Positions 19,579-28,740 of a stretch of 53,275 bases of DNA are shown here, in pieces; positions within the stretch are counted from its first letter, which is position 1; every line of letters starts with the position of its first letter. Under the pieces are notes generated by a model. It was given only the letters and a program-made list of their open reading frames with translations. It did not search any database and had not been told where the DNA came from. The translations under genes were made by a program, and so were the position numbers. The stretch is from Nitrososphaeraceae archaeon (lineage in GTDB: Archaea > Thermoproteota > Nitrososphaeria > Nitrososphaerales > Nitrososphaeraceae): the NCBI GenBank assembly GCA_016782225.1, contig JADDOW010000117.1:1-53275 (forward strand), given 5' to 3'.

Positions 19579-21007
19579 TCATTGTTGCCCTAAATATCGT
19601 GACTGGTTAAAGCTAAAATAAAAACTAAAAGAAATATAAATATATTTTTTACGTGTCTCTTTTTTACCATTAATGGGACTTTCCAAATTAGTAGTTTTAT
19701 CATTATCTTTGGCTTGTGTAGGTGAGTTTTGAGAAGGGTTTTCCTTCTCTTCTATTTTTTCTTTTTCTTCTTCTTTTACACCAAGTGCTTGAATGTTGTT
19801 GTTGTTGGCATTCTTTTTTCTATGAAATATTTTAGTAGATAATAGCGATTGAACATTATCTCTTATTTCATTCAATTCTGTCAAGGCATTTACATCAAAT
19901 CGGGAGGTTTTTTTATAAGATGAAATCCGGGAGATTTTATGGTCTGAGCAAAAGTACATTGAGTTGTCATTGGTTACATGTTTACTACAAACTGCCGCTC
20001 TACACATTTCACAAATTGCATATGTCTTTCTAACGTCTTTGCCTGAATCTTTTGGACATAAATCAATTTCATCTCTAAATAAGAAATTATTGCTAGCAAT
20101 AGACTCTCTTATGTATGTTAAACCTATTGTCTCAATTATTAGAGACCACTTTGGCACATAAATTTCACTATTTCCAGAAATAGATACGTCATCATAACCT
20201 ATTTTTCTTCTATCGATTATCTCTTCTACAATTCTTCTTTCAGCGGCTTCTATTGGGTAACTTGATTTCTGAATGATAGTATCATATTGACTGTTTCTTT
20301 TGATTTTATAGTTTTTCCGGGGAACTGTATTTTTGATTGTCTCAATTATCAAATTTTCTTCATGGTTTCTAATCTGTTCGTCTATTGTGGATCTATCCTC
20401 TGTCTCCTTTTTGTTGCTTTTAGTGAATAAAAATGGTTTTATACTTTCTCTGGGGATTTTATTAGATAGTATGTTGCCTCAATAGCATCTACTACAAATA
20501 TTTCATTATCGGAAATGCCATCCTTGCGCCCCAGCCATTTCTTTTTTTGCTCTTTTATTGAGAAATTGATTACATAAAAAGGAAAGAAAACTAATTCTGA
20601 TTTGACTATTGATGCTTGTTGAGGATTCACTAGTTTAATTTTTTTGAGTGCATCATACTGTAGTAGTACTGGCAAGGTATTATCAACGGTAATTTCATTT
20701 TCTTCTTGTTCTTTTTGATTTTCATTATTTTGCTTTGAAGAATCATTATTTAGCCTGCCAATACTTGAAAGATAGTGAATTTTGCTCAGATTTTCATCGT
20801 CCCAAAGTCGGATATTGTAGTGATTAGCATAGTTTATTGCCTCCGGTGTAAATCTTGAATTTGTCACAAAAATTCCTTCAGATATATGAGGCAAATCATC
20901 TATAGCTTGCTTTTGAAATCTCTTATTTCCTTGATTCCTACTGGAATAGTATAATTTTTACATTCTAATGCTACAATGATTTCACCAAAACAACTATAGA
21001 CATTTAA
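19579..21007 (-). pseudogene. Mrr-like restriction endonuclease with C-terminal zinc finger, truncated and frameshifted
   Basis: The 5' end reads IIVALECKNYTIPVGIKEIR, a PD-(D/E)xK nuclease core (Glu-Cys-Lys). It continues in another frame as DDLPHISEGIFVTNSRFTPE and INYANHYNIRLWDDENL, the usual Mrr ending. A variable linker, a beta domain (ELVFFPFYVINFS, FVVDAIEATYYL) and a helical part follow. The C-terminal region has a Cys/His cluster (CPK..., CEMCRAAVCSKH, CSDH) like a B-box zinc finger. One base is lost in a T run near 20917 and one in an A run near 20459. The frame opens only at 21007 with no start, so the nuclease Asp strand is missing. Mrr-type enzymes cut modified DNA. Confidence 0.7.
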
Positions 21008-21550
21008 TTAAAATAAAAAGTACCAATAAAATAATAGAAAAAACTACTAAAATATCGGCATAAGAAATTCATTATCTTTAAATTTAGCATTACCATTGAA
21101 TATACAAGAATCCCAAATAGAGAATCGATATCGTTATTTAGCTTTCACCCATGATAGACAAACATCTATGCAATTACAGATTCATTTGGTCCATTAAAAG
21201 CGTTGCAAGGAGGAGCGTCCATTGAACTATGAAATTTGGGTTCAGGTCTTGCCTTCAAATATGATTGAGGGAATTCTACAGGTTAGAAGATCTATCGTTA
21301 TTGATAAAGCCGAAAGTAAATGATTAAGACTTCTTTTTTGTTTAACAAAAACCAATTCAAAACATTTGTGCATTAACTATATCTTTTTAATTTCGATGTC
21401 AAAGCTAAATAAAGAAAATGATGATGAATGCAAATCTTCTTTTTGTAATTGGGAATGATTGCAAGTGAAAAAGAGAGGAGGCAATAACCTCTAGAACATA
21501 GTAATATATGTCTATATTCTCGTTCTGTAACTGAGAAAAGGCTATTTCTG
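21008..21550. other. intergenic with dispersed repeat copy
   Basis: Holds an imperfect repeat (21073-21134) also found at 26797-26858, directly beside the truncated end of the Mrr-like gene. A 33-codon TTG frame at 21222-21323 has a purine-rich ggaggagcg just upstream, but is too short to call. Confidence 0.4.
21073..21134 (+). repeat. dispersed imperfect repeat, copy A
   Basis: Shares atctttaaatttagca, ga(a/-)atata, gaatcc and cgatatcgt in the same order with 26797-26858. Identity is roughly 70% by eye with small gaps. Copy A adjoins a gene truncated at its 5' end and copy B adjoins a truncated transporter. Confidence 0.45.
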
Positions 21551-21934
21551 ATGTTTAAGGAAAAAGAAAATGAATTTCTGCATGATCTTTGTATAAAGAC
21601 TTTGAAATTAGATAGAAGAGTAAGATTTGCAGGAGTTATGGACGATAGCGGTAAACTACTTGTTGGGAAGTATAGGAAAAACCTTATTCCTCTGATCTCG
21701 CCTACAGATGAGGAATCAAGTAATTCCTTTTATACTGCATATCAATCGCTTATGTTAAAGAAAAACTTTGAATCTCATCTTGGGGATATACATTTTCAAT
21801 TAACGGAATTTGAAAAAGTGACTCTAATTACAATTCCACTTAATATAAGAAAGAACAAATACCTTTGCATTTCTCTGGATCCTGAATCACAATATCACAA
21901 ACTCATATCAAAAATATTTAATGCAGTTTTGTAG
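21551..21934 (+). CDS. DUF6659-type (roadblock-like) protein
   Basis: 127 residues. The pattern LDRRVRFAGVMDDSGKLLVG, an ISPTDEE loop, a helix with YQSLMLKKNFESHLGDIHFQ, then EFEKVTLITIPLN and KYLCISLDPE fits the small archaeal family DUF6659, whose fold resembles roadblock/LC7 or profilin-like sensors. Cytoplasmic, ATG start, preceded by an AT-rich leader. Role unknown; many paralogues are usual in ammonia-oxidising archaea. Confidence 0.75.
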   Translation: MFKEKENEFLHDLCIKTLKLDRRVRFAGVMDDSGKLLVGKYRKNLIPLISPTDEESSNSFYTAYQSLMLKKNFESHLGDIHFQLTEFEKVTLITIPLNIRKNKYLCISLDPESQYHKLISKIFNAVL

Positions 21935-22521
21935 TCAAAAGATATTCTCCATAACTGATGCGGACACAAAGTAAAAAAGAGTCAGAGAGGCCATCAACTT
22001 TAAGTTGATGTTCTCTTCATAGCCACAGTAGTAGGTTTCTGTGAATCTAATACCCTGTTAATGTCCAAATAGAATATCTTACTTCCTCTTATTTGGCATG
22101 TGTGCATTGAAATACATTAAAACACAATAGACTAATTTCAAGCAACAAAAAGAAAAAAATAGGAAATGCGGAAGTAAACGTTATAGTTAAATGTCAATCC
22201 AATGGTGCAACTAATGACCAAAGAAATGGGAAATGATCTTTAAATTGATTTGGAAACAATAACCATTTGAGTGAACCATTTGTTAATCCTTATACATCCT
22301 TACGTCATTTTTCTAGACTAGAAATTAATAATAGAAATGTTGAATTTGCTAATCCAAAAAATGTTAAATTGGTAAAGATGGAGGTTACCGCTTGATCAAA
22401 ATAAGACTATGAGCAGCACCAATAGAGATGCTTATGAGATTTAAAGAGACTAAAAGAGGACTACTCATCCCTGTCTTAGGCAGATTGAAGTGAAAGAGAA
22501 TCATTTCCATAGTGTGGATAG
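21935..22521. other. intergenic with short palindrome
   Basis: Contains a perfect 8-bp-arm palindrome (atcaactt-t-aagttgat) near 21992-22008, after the DUF6659 gene. A 60-codon minus frame at 22385-22567 overlaps the end of the membrane protein gene and is probably a shadow. Confidence 0.4.
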
Positions 22522-22947
22522 TTAGGTGATCATCATTATGCTTTTTATCGTTACAATTAATACGCAAGTGATGGACAATACATCTATAACTGTAATTACC
22601 ACCTTTTCTTTAAAAAGAAAATAGCGGTAGGAAAGCTTTGATCTGTTATTGTACATGGCATAGTGACCAGCAAATCCAAATGAATAATCCATGAAAAGTA
22701 TCATGGCAAGACCAAATGAATATGTCATGAACGGCTGATCACCAAAACTAAATACTGGAAGAATAAATACTCCAACTGTCAAAGCAACAATAGAGAGAAG
22801 GTTTAAGATATCTGAAGGTGGAAGCCAATTAATATCCCTTTGTTGTCCTACGGCAATTTCACGTTTGATACGTGCTGCAAAAGAGGTGACTTGAAATCCA
22901 AGCAACATATCCGCAGCTATCCATATCTTGTCGGGTTGAAGATTCAT
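22522..22947 (-). CDS. small integral membrane protein
   Basis: 141 residues with three hydrophobic segments (about 47-66, 77-98, 113-138) and an N-terminal soluble part (MNLQPDKIWIAADMLLGFQV) containing RIKREIAVGQQRDINWL. Polar, protein-like loops (YNNRSKLSYRYFLFKEK) support a real gene. No family recognised. Confidence 0.65.
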   Translation of the reverse strand: MNLQPDKIWIAADMLLGFQVTSFAARIKREIAVGQQRDINWLPPSDILNLLSIVALTVGVFILPVFSFGDQPFMTYSFGLAMILFMDYSFGFAGHYAMYNNRSKLSYRYFLFKEKVVITVIDVLSITCVLIVTIKSIMMIT

Positions 22948-23055
22948 ATCGTAGATGGCTTACGATTTCAAATATGTTCATCTACGCCAATTTCATGGGC
23001 TAAATGTATATGATCTTCTCACTTTTTCATTATTTGATAACAAAAGTAACGACCC

Positions 23056-23493
23056 TCAAGCATTGTCTATTGGCCATGAACCGTGAGTAATGATCTCAAC
23101 AAGATTTCCTACAGGGTCACGAAAGTACATGGAATTCGTCCCCGTCTCCCAAGTAACTTCCTTCTCAATTTTTATGTCCTTTTCATTTAACATGTATTTG
23201 GCTTTATCATAGTTTTGTTTTTCAATTTCTAAAGCAAAGTGTATGATTGATGGTGGAGCAAAAGCACCATGGATAGGAAGCTGGTTAATATTACTCCCGT
23301 TACCAGTATCAGTAGTAGCAAGTGTTTTGTTTGGATTGAAAATCAAAAGCATGCTTTGACCTGCTTTAAGAAACACATGTCTGTCCTTTTCTTCAGAAAC
23401 AAATTCCAATCCCAAAGTGTTGATATAAAAATTCTTCATTTTAACTAGGTCTGAGGAATAAATACATGTTTCCACAATCTTTCTGAAGTGCAC
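23056..23493 (-). CDS. VOC-family (glyoxalase/bleomycin-resistance fold) protein
   Basis: 145 residues with a single vicinal-oxygen-chelate module: N-terminal ETCIYSSDLVKMKNFYINTL, LGLEFVSEEKDRHVFLKAGQ, central HFALEI, and a C-terminal MYFRDPVGNLVEIITHGSWP. Putative metal ligands are His76-77 region (IIHFALEI) and Glu in LVEIITH. The substrate cannot be read from sequence. It is separated from neighbours and probably monocistronic. Confidence 0.82.
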   Translation of the reverse strand: MHFRKIVETCIYSSDLVKMKNFYINTLGLEFVSEEKDRHVFLKAGQSMLLIFNPNKTLATTDTGNGSNINQLPIHGAFAPPSIIHFALEIEKQNYDKAKYMLNEKDIKIEKEVTWETGTNSMYFRDPVGNLVEIITHGSWPIDNA

Positions 23494-23669
23494 TTATATC
23501 TTAAATAGAGAATTCTTACATAATAAAAACGTCTTTCCTAATCATCATGCCTTGTTTAGCTAGATATTTTTGATATGTTGTAGGGAGGACATCTAAAGAT
23601 TTTATAAAGATATGAATTAAAAACTTGGAAATACAGGAAATTTAAATAAATATATGAGAAAAAGAAAAT

Positions 23670-23912
23670 TCATGTGATATATTTCCAAACTATTTGTAGT
23701 GATTTATAGAAATTATTTGAAAAAAGTAATCTACATTTATTTAATAACACATATGCAATAACAAGCATTGACAGTTCTCCTAATACCGTCAATACCATCG
23801 TCAACCAATTTTGTAGCTTTTTGTATATATAGTGGTTTTTATGATGGAAATATGTAGGTATTTTCATTTTTGATTTTTTGGACGGTTTGACTGTCCTGTC
23901 GGTTGTTTTCAT
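23670..23912 (-). CDS. candidate small membrane protein
   Basis: 80 residues: Lys/Thr-rich start (MKTTDRTVKPSKKSKMKIP), a hydrophobic segment (about 38-60) and a basic tail. The start region contains gtcaaaccgtc, which recurs inverted at about 24003. No family recognised. Confidence 0.35.
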   Translation of the reverse strand: MKTTDRTVKPSKKSKMKIPTYFHHKNHYIYKKLQNWLTMVLTVLGELSMLVIAYVLLNKCRLLFSNNFYKSLQIVWKYIT

Positions 23913-24483
23913 AAAAATATGGAAAACAGCATAAAATTATAATGCCTCTATTATTCCAAATTATTTTTTCGGAGCTTTTGTGGAAAACTATCTTCCATAC
24001 CGTCAAACCGTCATTTCATAATCTAATTTAGTGACAGAATTGAGCATAAAATCACTGAAATAATGCAAAAAGCATAATTGATAGTAATTTAACGGTAAAA
24101 AAACAACTGTCAAAAAATGGTATTGGATATAGAAAATAAAAATTCTACACTATAAATATATTCAAATGATTGCTAAAAACCGATTTGTTAATATAATGAC
24201 CTAAAAATTAAATTGTTTTTGATGATTTGTTTTTATAAGGCTGTTTTATTAGTTACAACTTAAACTAGCCGTCATAAAGCAATGATGAAAACGATGCAGC
24301 ATTTTAGTAATAAATATCCCTAATATTTTTCTTTTATTTGAATAACAGCGTAATCTAAAAATTTGTTTCAGAAAAATAATCTCTTTATCTTTATTTTGGT
24401 ATTACTTTTGAATTTATTGTTTAAAATATATTTAATGGAAATATCCGATTTAAATATAAATGTTATAAAACTCCTTTAGATAT
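23913..24483. other. intergenic with inverted gtcaaaccgt pair
   Basis: The 10-mer acggtttgac (23881-23890) and its complement gtcaaaccgt (24003-24012) form an inverted pair about 112 bp apart; further gtcaa words lie around. No gene seen. Confidence 0.4.
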
Positions 24484-24744
24484 ATGTCACAAATATGTGA
24501 ACACGCTGAGAGTATAAAGGAGAATGGTATTTCCCCAAAAACAAATGGATGCGAAGAATGTGAAAAGGAAGGGACAAATTGGGTTGCAATACGCATGTGC
24601 CTAACTTGTGGACATGTGGGCTGTTGCGATTCTTCCATAGGGCTTCATGCAAGAAAACACTTTGAAAACACAAACCACCCACTAATGATACAATTACCTA
24701 ATAAATCATGGAAATGGTGTTATATCCATGAACAATACAACTGA
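24484..24744 (+). CDS. UBP-type zinc finger protein
   Basis: 86 residues forming one complete ZnF-UBP domain: Cys5/His7, GCEECEKEGTNWVAIR (Cys23, Cys26), MCLTCGHVGCCDSS (Cys39, Cys42, His44, Cys47), HARKHFENTNHP (His55, His59, His65), ending WKWCY. In eukaryotes the domain binds the C-terminus of ubiquitin; standalone copies occur in archaea and bacteria with unknown partners. A methyltransferase gene follows on the same strand after about 200 bp. Confidence 0.88.
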   Translation: MSQICEHAESIKENGISPKTNGCEECEKEGTNWVAIRMCLTCGHVGCCDSSIGLHARKHFENTNHPLMIQLPNKSWKWCYIHEQYN

Positions 24745-24950
24745 GATATAACATCCTATTTGGATATTTTTAAGTATTTTAATTCATTGTTATGAAAGTC
24801 TGCAAACAGGCAAAGTAATTTGTTTAAGAGGTTGGACCAACTTCAATATGAATAGATACATGCCTTTCCTACATATCTTAACTGTTGAAATAAAAAATCG
24901 CCTTTTAGTTATAAAAAAGTAAAAGGTTGAACTAAGTATAAGAACTATCA

Positions 24951-25583
24951 ATGAGTGGAATTTGGAATAGGGTATACCAATCAGACAATACTTTCTTTGG
25001 AGATAAGCAAAGTCAATTTGCCACACTTTGCCTTAAACACATGAAATCAAACAATGTAAAGAAGGTCTTGGAGATAGGGGCAGGCCATGGCAGAGACACA
25101 ATATTTTTTGCAACAAATGGCCTTGAGGTAGATGCTCTGGACTATTCCAATACAAGTATCGAGATAATAAACAAAAAGGCATATGAGAAAAAACTGCCGG
25201 TAAAATCTCAACTCTTCGATGTCAAAAAGCCATTACCATTTAAAGATGCATGTTTTGATGCGGTGTATTCACACATGCTCCTGAACATGAGGTTCTCACA
25301 AACCAAACTCTATTCAATTTTTTCAGAGATAAGGCGCATATTAAAACCAAATGGATTGAACTATTTTTCGGTTAGAAACCATAATGACAAATTCTATGGT
25401 ACTGGGGTTGAAGTTGAAGAGGGGATATATGACATAAACGGCTTTGAGGTGCGTTTCTTTTCAGAAAAGGAAACACTTGATTTGATTGCCAAAGAGGGTT
25501 TTAACATGCTATGGATAAAAGAAGAATATGAAGAACCAGTAACGCTTTATCTTGTGGCCGCTATAAAACATAAAATTAATTAA
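24951..25583 (+). CDS. class I SAM-dependent methyltransferase (TehB-like)
   Basis: 210 residues. N-terminal GIWNRVYQSDNTFFGDKQSQ, motif I VLEIGAGHGRDTIFFATNG, motif II DALDYSNTSI, motif IV FDVKKPLPFKDACFDAVYSH, then EIRRILKPNGLNYFSVRNH and KEGF near the end. The WxxxY start and RDT pattern resemble TehB/thiopurine-type methyltransferases, which methylate small molecules or metalloids. Complete; starts at ATG with a TATA-like element upstream. Confidence 0.85.
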   Translation: MSGIWNRVYQSDNTFFGDKQSQFATLCLKHMKSNNVKKVLEIGAGHGRDTIFFATNGLEVDALDYSNTSIEIINKKAYEKKLPVKSQLFDVKKPLPFKDACFDAVYSHMLLNMRFSQTKLYSIFSEIRRILKPNGLNYFSVRNHNDKFYGTGVEVEEGIYDINGFEVRFFSEKETLDLIAKEGFNMLWIKEEYEEPVTLYLVAAIKHKIN

Positions 25584-25958
25584 TGCATGTGTCGATACGC
25601 TATTTCTGTTTCAATATAATGTAAAAGCATCTAATAAAATCCTTTGACGAAATATTGATACCTTTATGAAAGTCTGTAGGTCATGGCGCAAGCCAATAAA
25701 GGTCTTGAGATGGCATAACAGATCTCAATTCCAAGACCCAATACCTACACTCAATTATGATATGATCATTATGACTTGACATTTAATGATAGCATTTGTT
25801 GTATTCCCAATCTTTTTTTCCTATATCTAATACCCTGTATTTTGCGAAATTGATTCACTTTTTTTTACAAAAAGGCTTAAAATTCCGCTACTTGTGGTTA
25901 GGGACAATCTGGACAATGTTATTACCTTTATCCTTATATCTGCCAAATACTATTATAA
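25584..25958. other. intergenic with nested inverted repeat
   Basis: Around 25703-25740 the sequence can fold with arms ggtctt/aagacc and gagat/atctc. A hydrophobic 62-codon frame at 25796-25984 is not supported. Confidence 0.35.
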
Positions 25959-26105
25959 GATACGTCCTCAGAATTAGAATTTAAAAATTCGAAAAAAGGA
26001 TTCACCTGCCAAGAGTGCGGAATCACTTTTGACAATGTAGATGATAAAGAAGAACATATCAAACTTGAACATAAAGAACATAGAACACCTAGTGGCTGCG
26101 GTTAA
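25959..26105 (+). pseudogene. single C2H2 zinc finger gene lacking a start
   Basis: The frame GFTCQECGITFDNVDDKEEH, then IKLEH and a GCG end, TAA at 26103, is a complete C2H2 finger (Cys-x2-Cys-x12-His-x4-His). It is open back to 25959 but contains no ATG, GTG or TTG before the finger. The start was lost or an uncommon codon is used. Confidence 0.5.
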
Positions 26106-26301
26106 CTTTTAATTTTTATTTGAATCTGCAATTATACGATTGGGCCTCAGATCTTACTCTTGGATATGGGTAATCTTGCCTAGCATAAGCGAACATAAAT
26201 ATTTCTTAACTAATACCACACCAAAGGATACCTAATGTATTCGAATCCCACTGTCCCAACAACCTTAAACGTGGTACTTCTGTATTGTCATATGTTTAGA
26301 A

Positions 26302-26787
26302 AGCAAATCTTTAGGTTTAAGTAATAATCCTTTTAGCAAATCCTTGTATTTTTCATAGTCCAGCCTTTCTCTAAACGTAGCACACACAATAATTGGCATT
26401 CCGGCGGGTATTTTTGCGGACAGAATCGGTAAGGAGAAAGTGCTGTTTTTGGGATATTCCATCTTTGCGGTAACAACTATAATGATGGCCTTTTCAGCAG
26501 ACAGTTCTCTTTATGCCTTTGTTTTGGCCGCCGTGTTTGGGCTTTACCTTGGGATTTCAGAAACTGTTCAGAGAGCGGTAATACCAAAATATGTTTCTCC
26601 AGAACTAAGGGGAACCGCTTATGGTTTATACAGTTTGGTGTCTGGCGTGTGTTTTTTTGTCAGCAACATAACATTTGGGTTTTTGTGGGATGCTTACGGT
26701 GTGAATTTGGCAGCGCTTTATAGTCTTTGTTTATCCATTGTCGCAATCACAGGAATGACAGTCTTCATTAGAAAATATAAATTATAA
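26302..26787 (+). pseudogene. MFS transporter, C-terminal remnant
   Basis: The last four to five membrane segments of a major facilitator protein: HTIIGIPAGIFADRIGKEKV (the conserved loop G-x-x-ADRIG-K), LFLGYSIFAVTTIMMAF, LGISETVQRAVIPKYVSPEL, RGTAYGLYSLVSGVCFFVSN and a complete C-terminus. An in-frame TAG lies at 26356-26358, and nothing like the N-terminal half is upstream. A GTG at 26440 could start a 115-residue piece, but this would not be a working transporter. Confidence 0.75.
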
Positions 26788-26796
26788 TGATTTCAC

Positions 26797-26858
26797 AATC
26801 TTTAAATTTAGCACGACCGTTTGGAATATAGGAATCCGCTTTATAGGACCGATATCGT
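26797..26858 (+). repeat. dispersed imperfect repeat, copy B
   Basis: Matches 21073-21134 (see copy A). Begins 10 bp after the stop of the MFS remnant. Confidence 0.45.
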
Positions 26859-27539
26859 CACCAAGCCCATCGGCCCCGATCCCTTAATATTCACCAATGA
26901 TTACTGAGAATAAGAATAGATACTAAATCCCCAATTCTATGTAGATGTCTAAAGATGGTTTACTTTTGGTCAACTTAACAAATGAATCAAAATAAATCTG
27001 AAATTTGTTTCGTTAGCAATATAATCCAGACCTTATCATGTTAATTATTTTAAGAAGGGCTTTTTGATTAGACAACTTTTAAAAATTGAGATAATCTAAT
27101 TCCTAATCCTAAATTAAGCTGTTATACTAGTTAACCAAATTAATGAATCAAAACTATTACTTTAGTTATGAGAAGTTACATGCCATTTTTGCCGCAAATC
27201 CCACTCGGTACATTGCTATCTACATGGTTTTGGATATCCCATATTAAAAGGTGAAATAAACTAAATCAATGTACAAAAGATGATTGAAACCCCTGACCAT
27301 AGGGATCAGGTCCTTTTGGCCCCATAATTTTTCTCATAATATGGATATTATAGATTCTAATACAATATTATATTTCATAATGCTAACATCAGCCACATGA
27401 ATGGTAATGCCCTATGCATCACCAACTATAGAGGCAATGGCCATGGTTGCCATTGGCATGTAGATGCCATTGGTGAAAGAACCCATTCCACCTTATGACA
27501 AAAATTTTCCCCTGTCTTATGGTCAGCATCCCGAATAAG
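26859..27539. other. intergenic with possible gene debris
   Basis: On the minus strand at about 27370-27530 a membrane-protein-like stretch can be read (GGMGSFTNGIYMPMATMAIA) with stops on both sides; it may be debris of a transporter. No intact gene. Confidence 0.3.
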
Positions 27540-28520
27540 TTAACAATACTTTGATTCACCAACACCACCTTTTACAGCATGCATAAACAGTTCCAATGCC
27601 CTAAAATCAAATGGATCCTGAAATGCAAGAAAGAATTGATTTATCCCCGCTTCGGTGTACTCTTTGATTCTTTTTGAAATATTGTCAGGCGTTCCAACAA
27701 GACCATTGTTTAAGATTTGGTTGTATACCGCAGGTCCTCTTTCCATCGCAAAAATTCTCTTTTTATATTCAAGTTCGCTTTCAGATTCTGCAATTAAAAC
27801 ATCAAGTTCAATTGATCTTAATATTTCCCTATGGTCGTATGTATCGTCGCCTTCTTTAAGAGCCGTGACAAGACGCTCAAAATTAGCATTTAAAGAAGAA
27901 AACTGCGTAGGTGAAAGGTATGATGATTCCCAAATGTCAGCATATTTCGCAGCTATCCGCATCATTTGGTTTTTCTTTGCAGCAATGGTTATTGGGATTT
28001 TTTTTGCAGGTTTGTTAAAACTAGCTCCATTTATTTTGAAGTAATCACCTTCAAAAGTTACCGATGACGGTATAGAAGATACGGAACCATTGTTTTCTAG
28101 TAGCATTTTTAAAACATGGATGGCCTCATTTAATATTGAAACCCTTTTCCCTTTTTCAGGGTAATCTATTCCATATGGGTACCACCATTGGTTGGCATAC
28201 TGAAGTGTCGCTCCAGCACCGGTTCTAAGCTCAAGTCTGCCCCCAGATATTTCTTGAAGGGTAATTGCCTGTTTAGCAATCAATGCAATGCTCCTGTATT
28301 GAGGTAGCAAATATGTGATAACAGGTCCCAATTTTATTTTTGTAGTCAAAGATGACAGGGCAGATATAACTGTCCAGCAATCCAAATCAAGGTCTGCTAA
28401 AGACTCGCCATAAAAGAACCCATAATAACCCAGGTCTTCTGCCAATATGCAAGCATCTTTAATTTTGTTGTAATCTGTACCCCAAACTTCAAGGCAGAAT
28501 GATATTTCCTCTTTTGCCAA
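27540..28520 (-). CDS. LLM-class flavin/F420-dependent oxidoreductase
   Basis: Luciferase-like TIM barrel: ISFCLEVWGTDYNKIKDACI, LAEDLGYYGFFYGES, LTTKIKLGPVITYLLPQYRS, ISGGRLELRTGAGATLQYAN, ITIAAKKNQMMRIAAKYADI, LNNGLVGTPDNISKRIKEYT. These are the usual landmarks of F420- or FMN-dependent oxidoreductases. The frame is open to an ATG at 28688, but those 56 extra residues are Phe/Lys-rich and outside the family. A TTG at 28518-28520, about 27 bases below a TATA-like box, would start just before KEEISF and is preferred. Substrate unknown. Minus-strand neighbours are the rhodanese-MBL and CDF genes. Confidence 0.85.
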   Translation of the reverse strand: MAKEEISFCLEVWGTDYNKIKDACILAEDLGYYGFFYGESLADLDLDCWTVISALSSLTTKIKLGPVITYLLPQYRSIALIAKQAITLQEISGGRLELRTGAGATLQYANQWWYPYGIDYPEKGKRVSILNEAIHVLKMLLENNGSVSSIPSSVTFEGDYFKINGASFNKPAKKIPITIAAKKNQMMRIAAKYADIWESSYLSPTQFSSLNANFERLVTALKEGDDTYDHREILRSIELDVLIAESESELEYKKRIFAMERGPAVYNQILNNGLVGTPDNISKRIKEYTEAGINQFFLAFQDPFDFRALELFMHAVKGGVGESKYC

Positions 28521-28542
28521 ATAACATGTTTGCAAATATGTT

Positions 28543-28556
28543 TTACATATAAAAAA
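28543..28556 (-). promoter_or_regulatory. TATA-like box for the LLM oxidoreductase
   Basis: On the minus strand attttttatatgt lies about 25-30 bases before the TTG at 28520, the distance expected for a leaderless archaeal transcript. It supports the short start. Confidence 0.4.
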
Positions 28557-28740
28557 TTTTATAAACACAAACAAGAAAAGAGAAGGAAATTGAAGAAAAC
28601 AAAAAATGTTTTTCTTTTGCCAGTTATGGCATTTACAGGATATGATCTTTGTTGTCGATAATTTTTTTTCAGTCCATATGCTGAACAACTACCTTACCAA
28701 AATCACAAAGAGAAAGAAACTCAGTCAAATCAAACAGGCA

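Noticed and set aside
26230-26260. T-loop-like word attcgaatccc suggesting a tRNA
   Set aside because: No matching acceptor, D-arm or anticodon stem could be found around it.
26265-26462. 65-codon minus-strand frame
   Set aside because: It overlaps the MFS remnant, whose plus-strand reading has the conserved ADRIGK loop.
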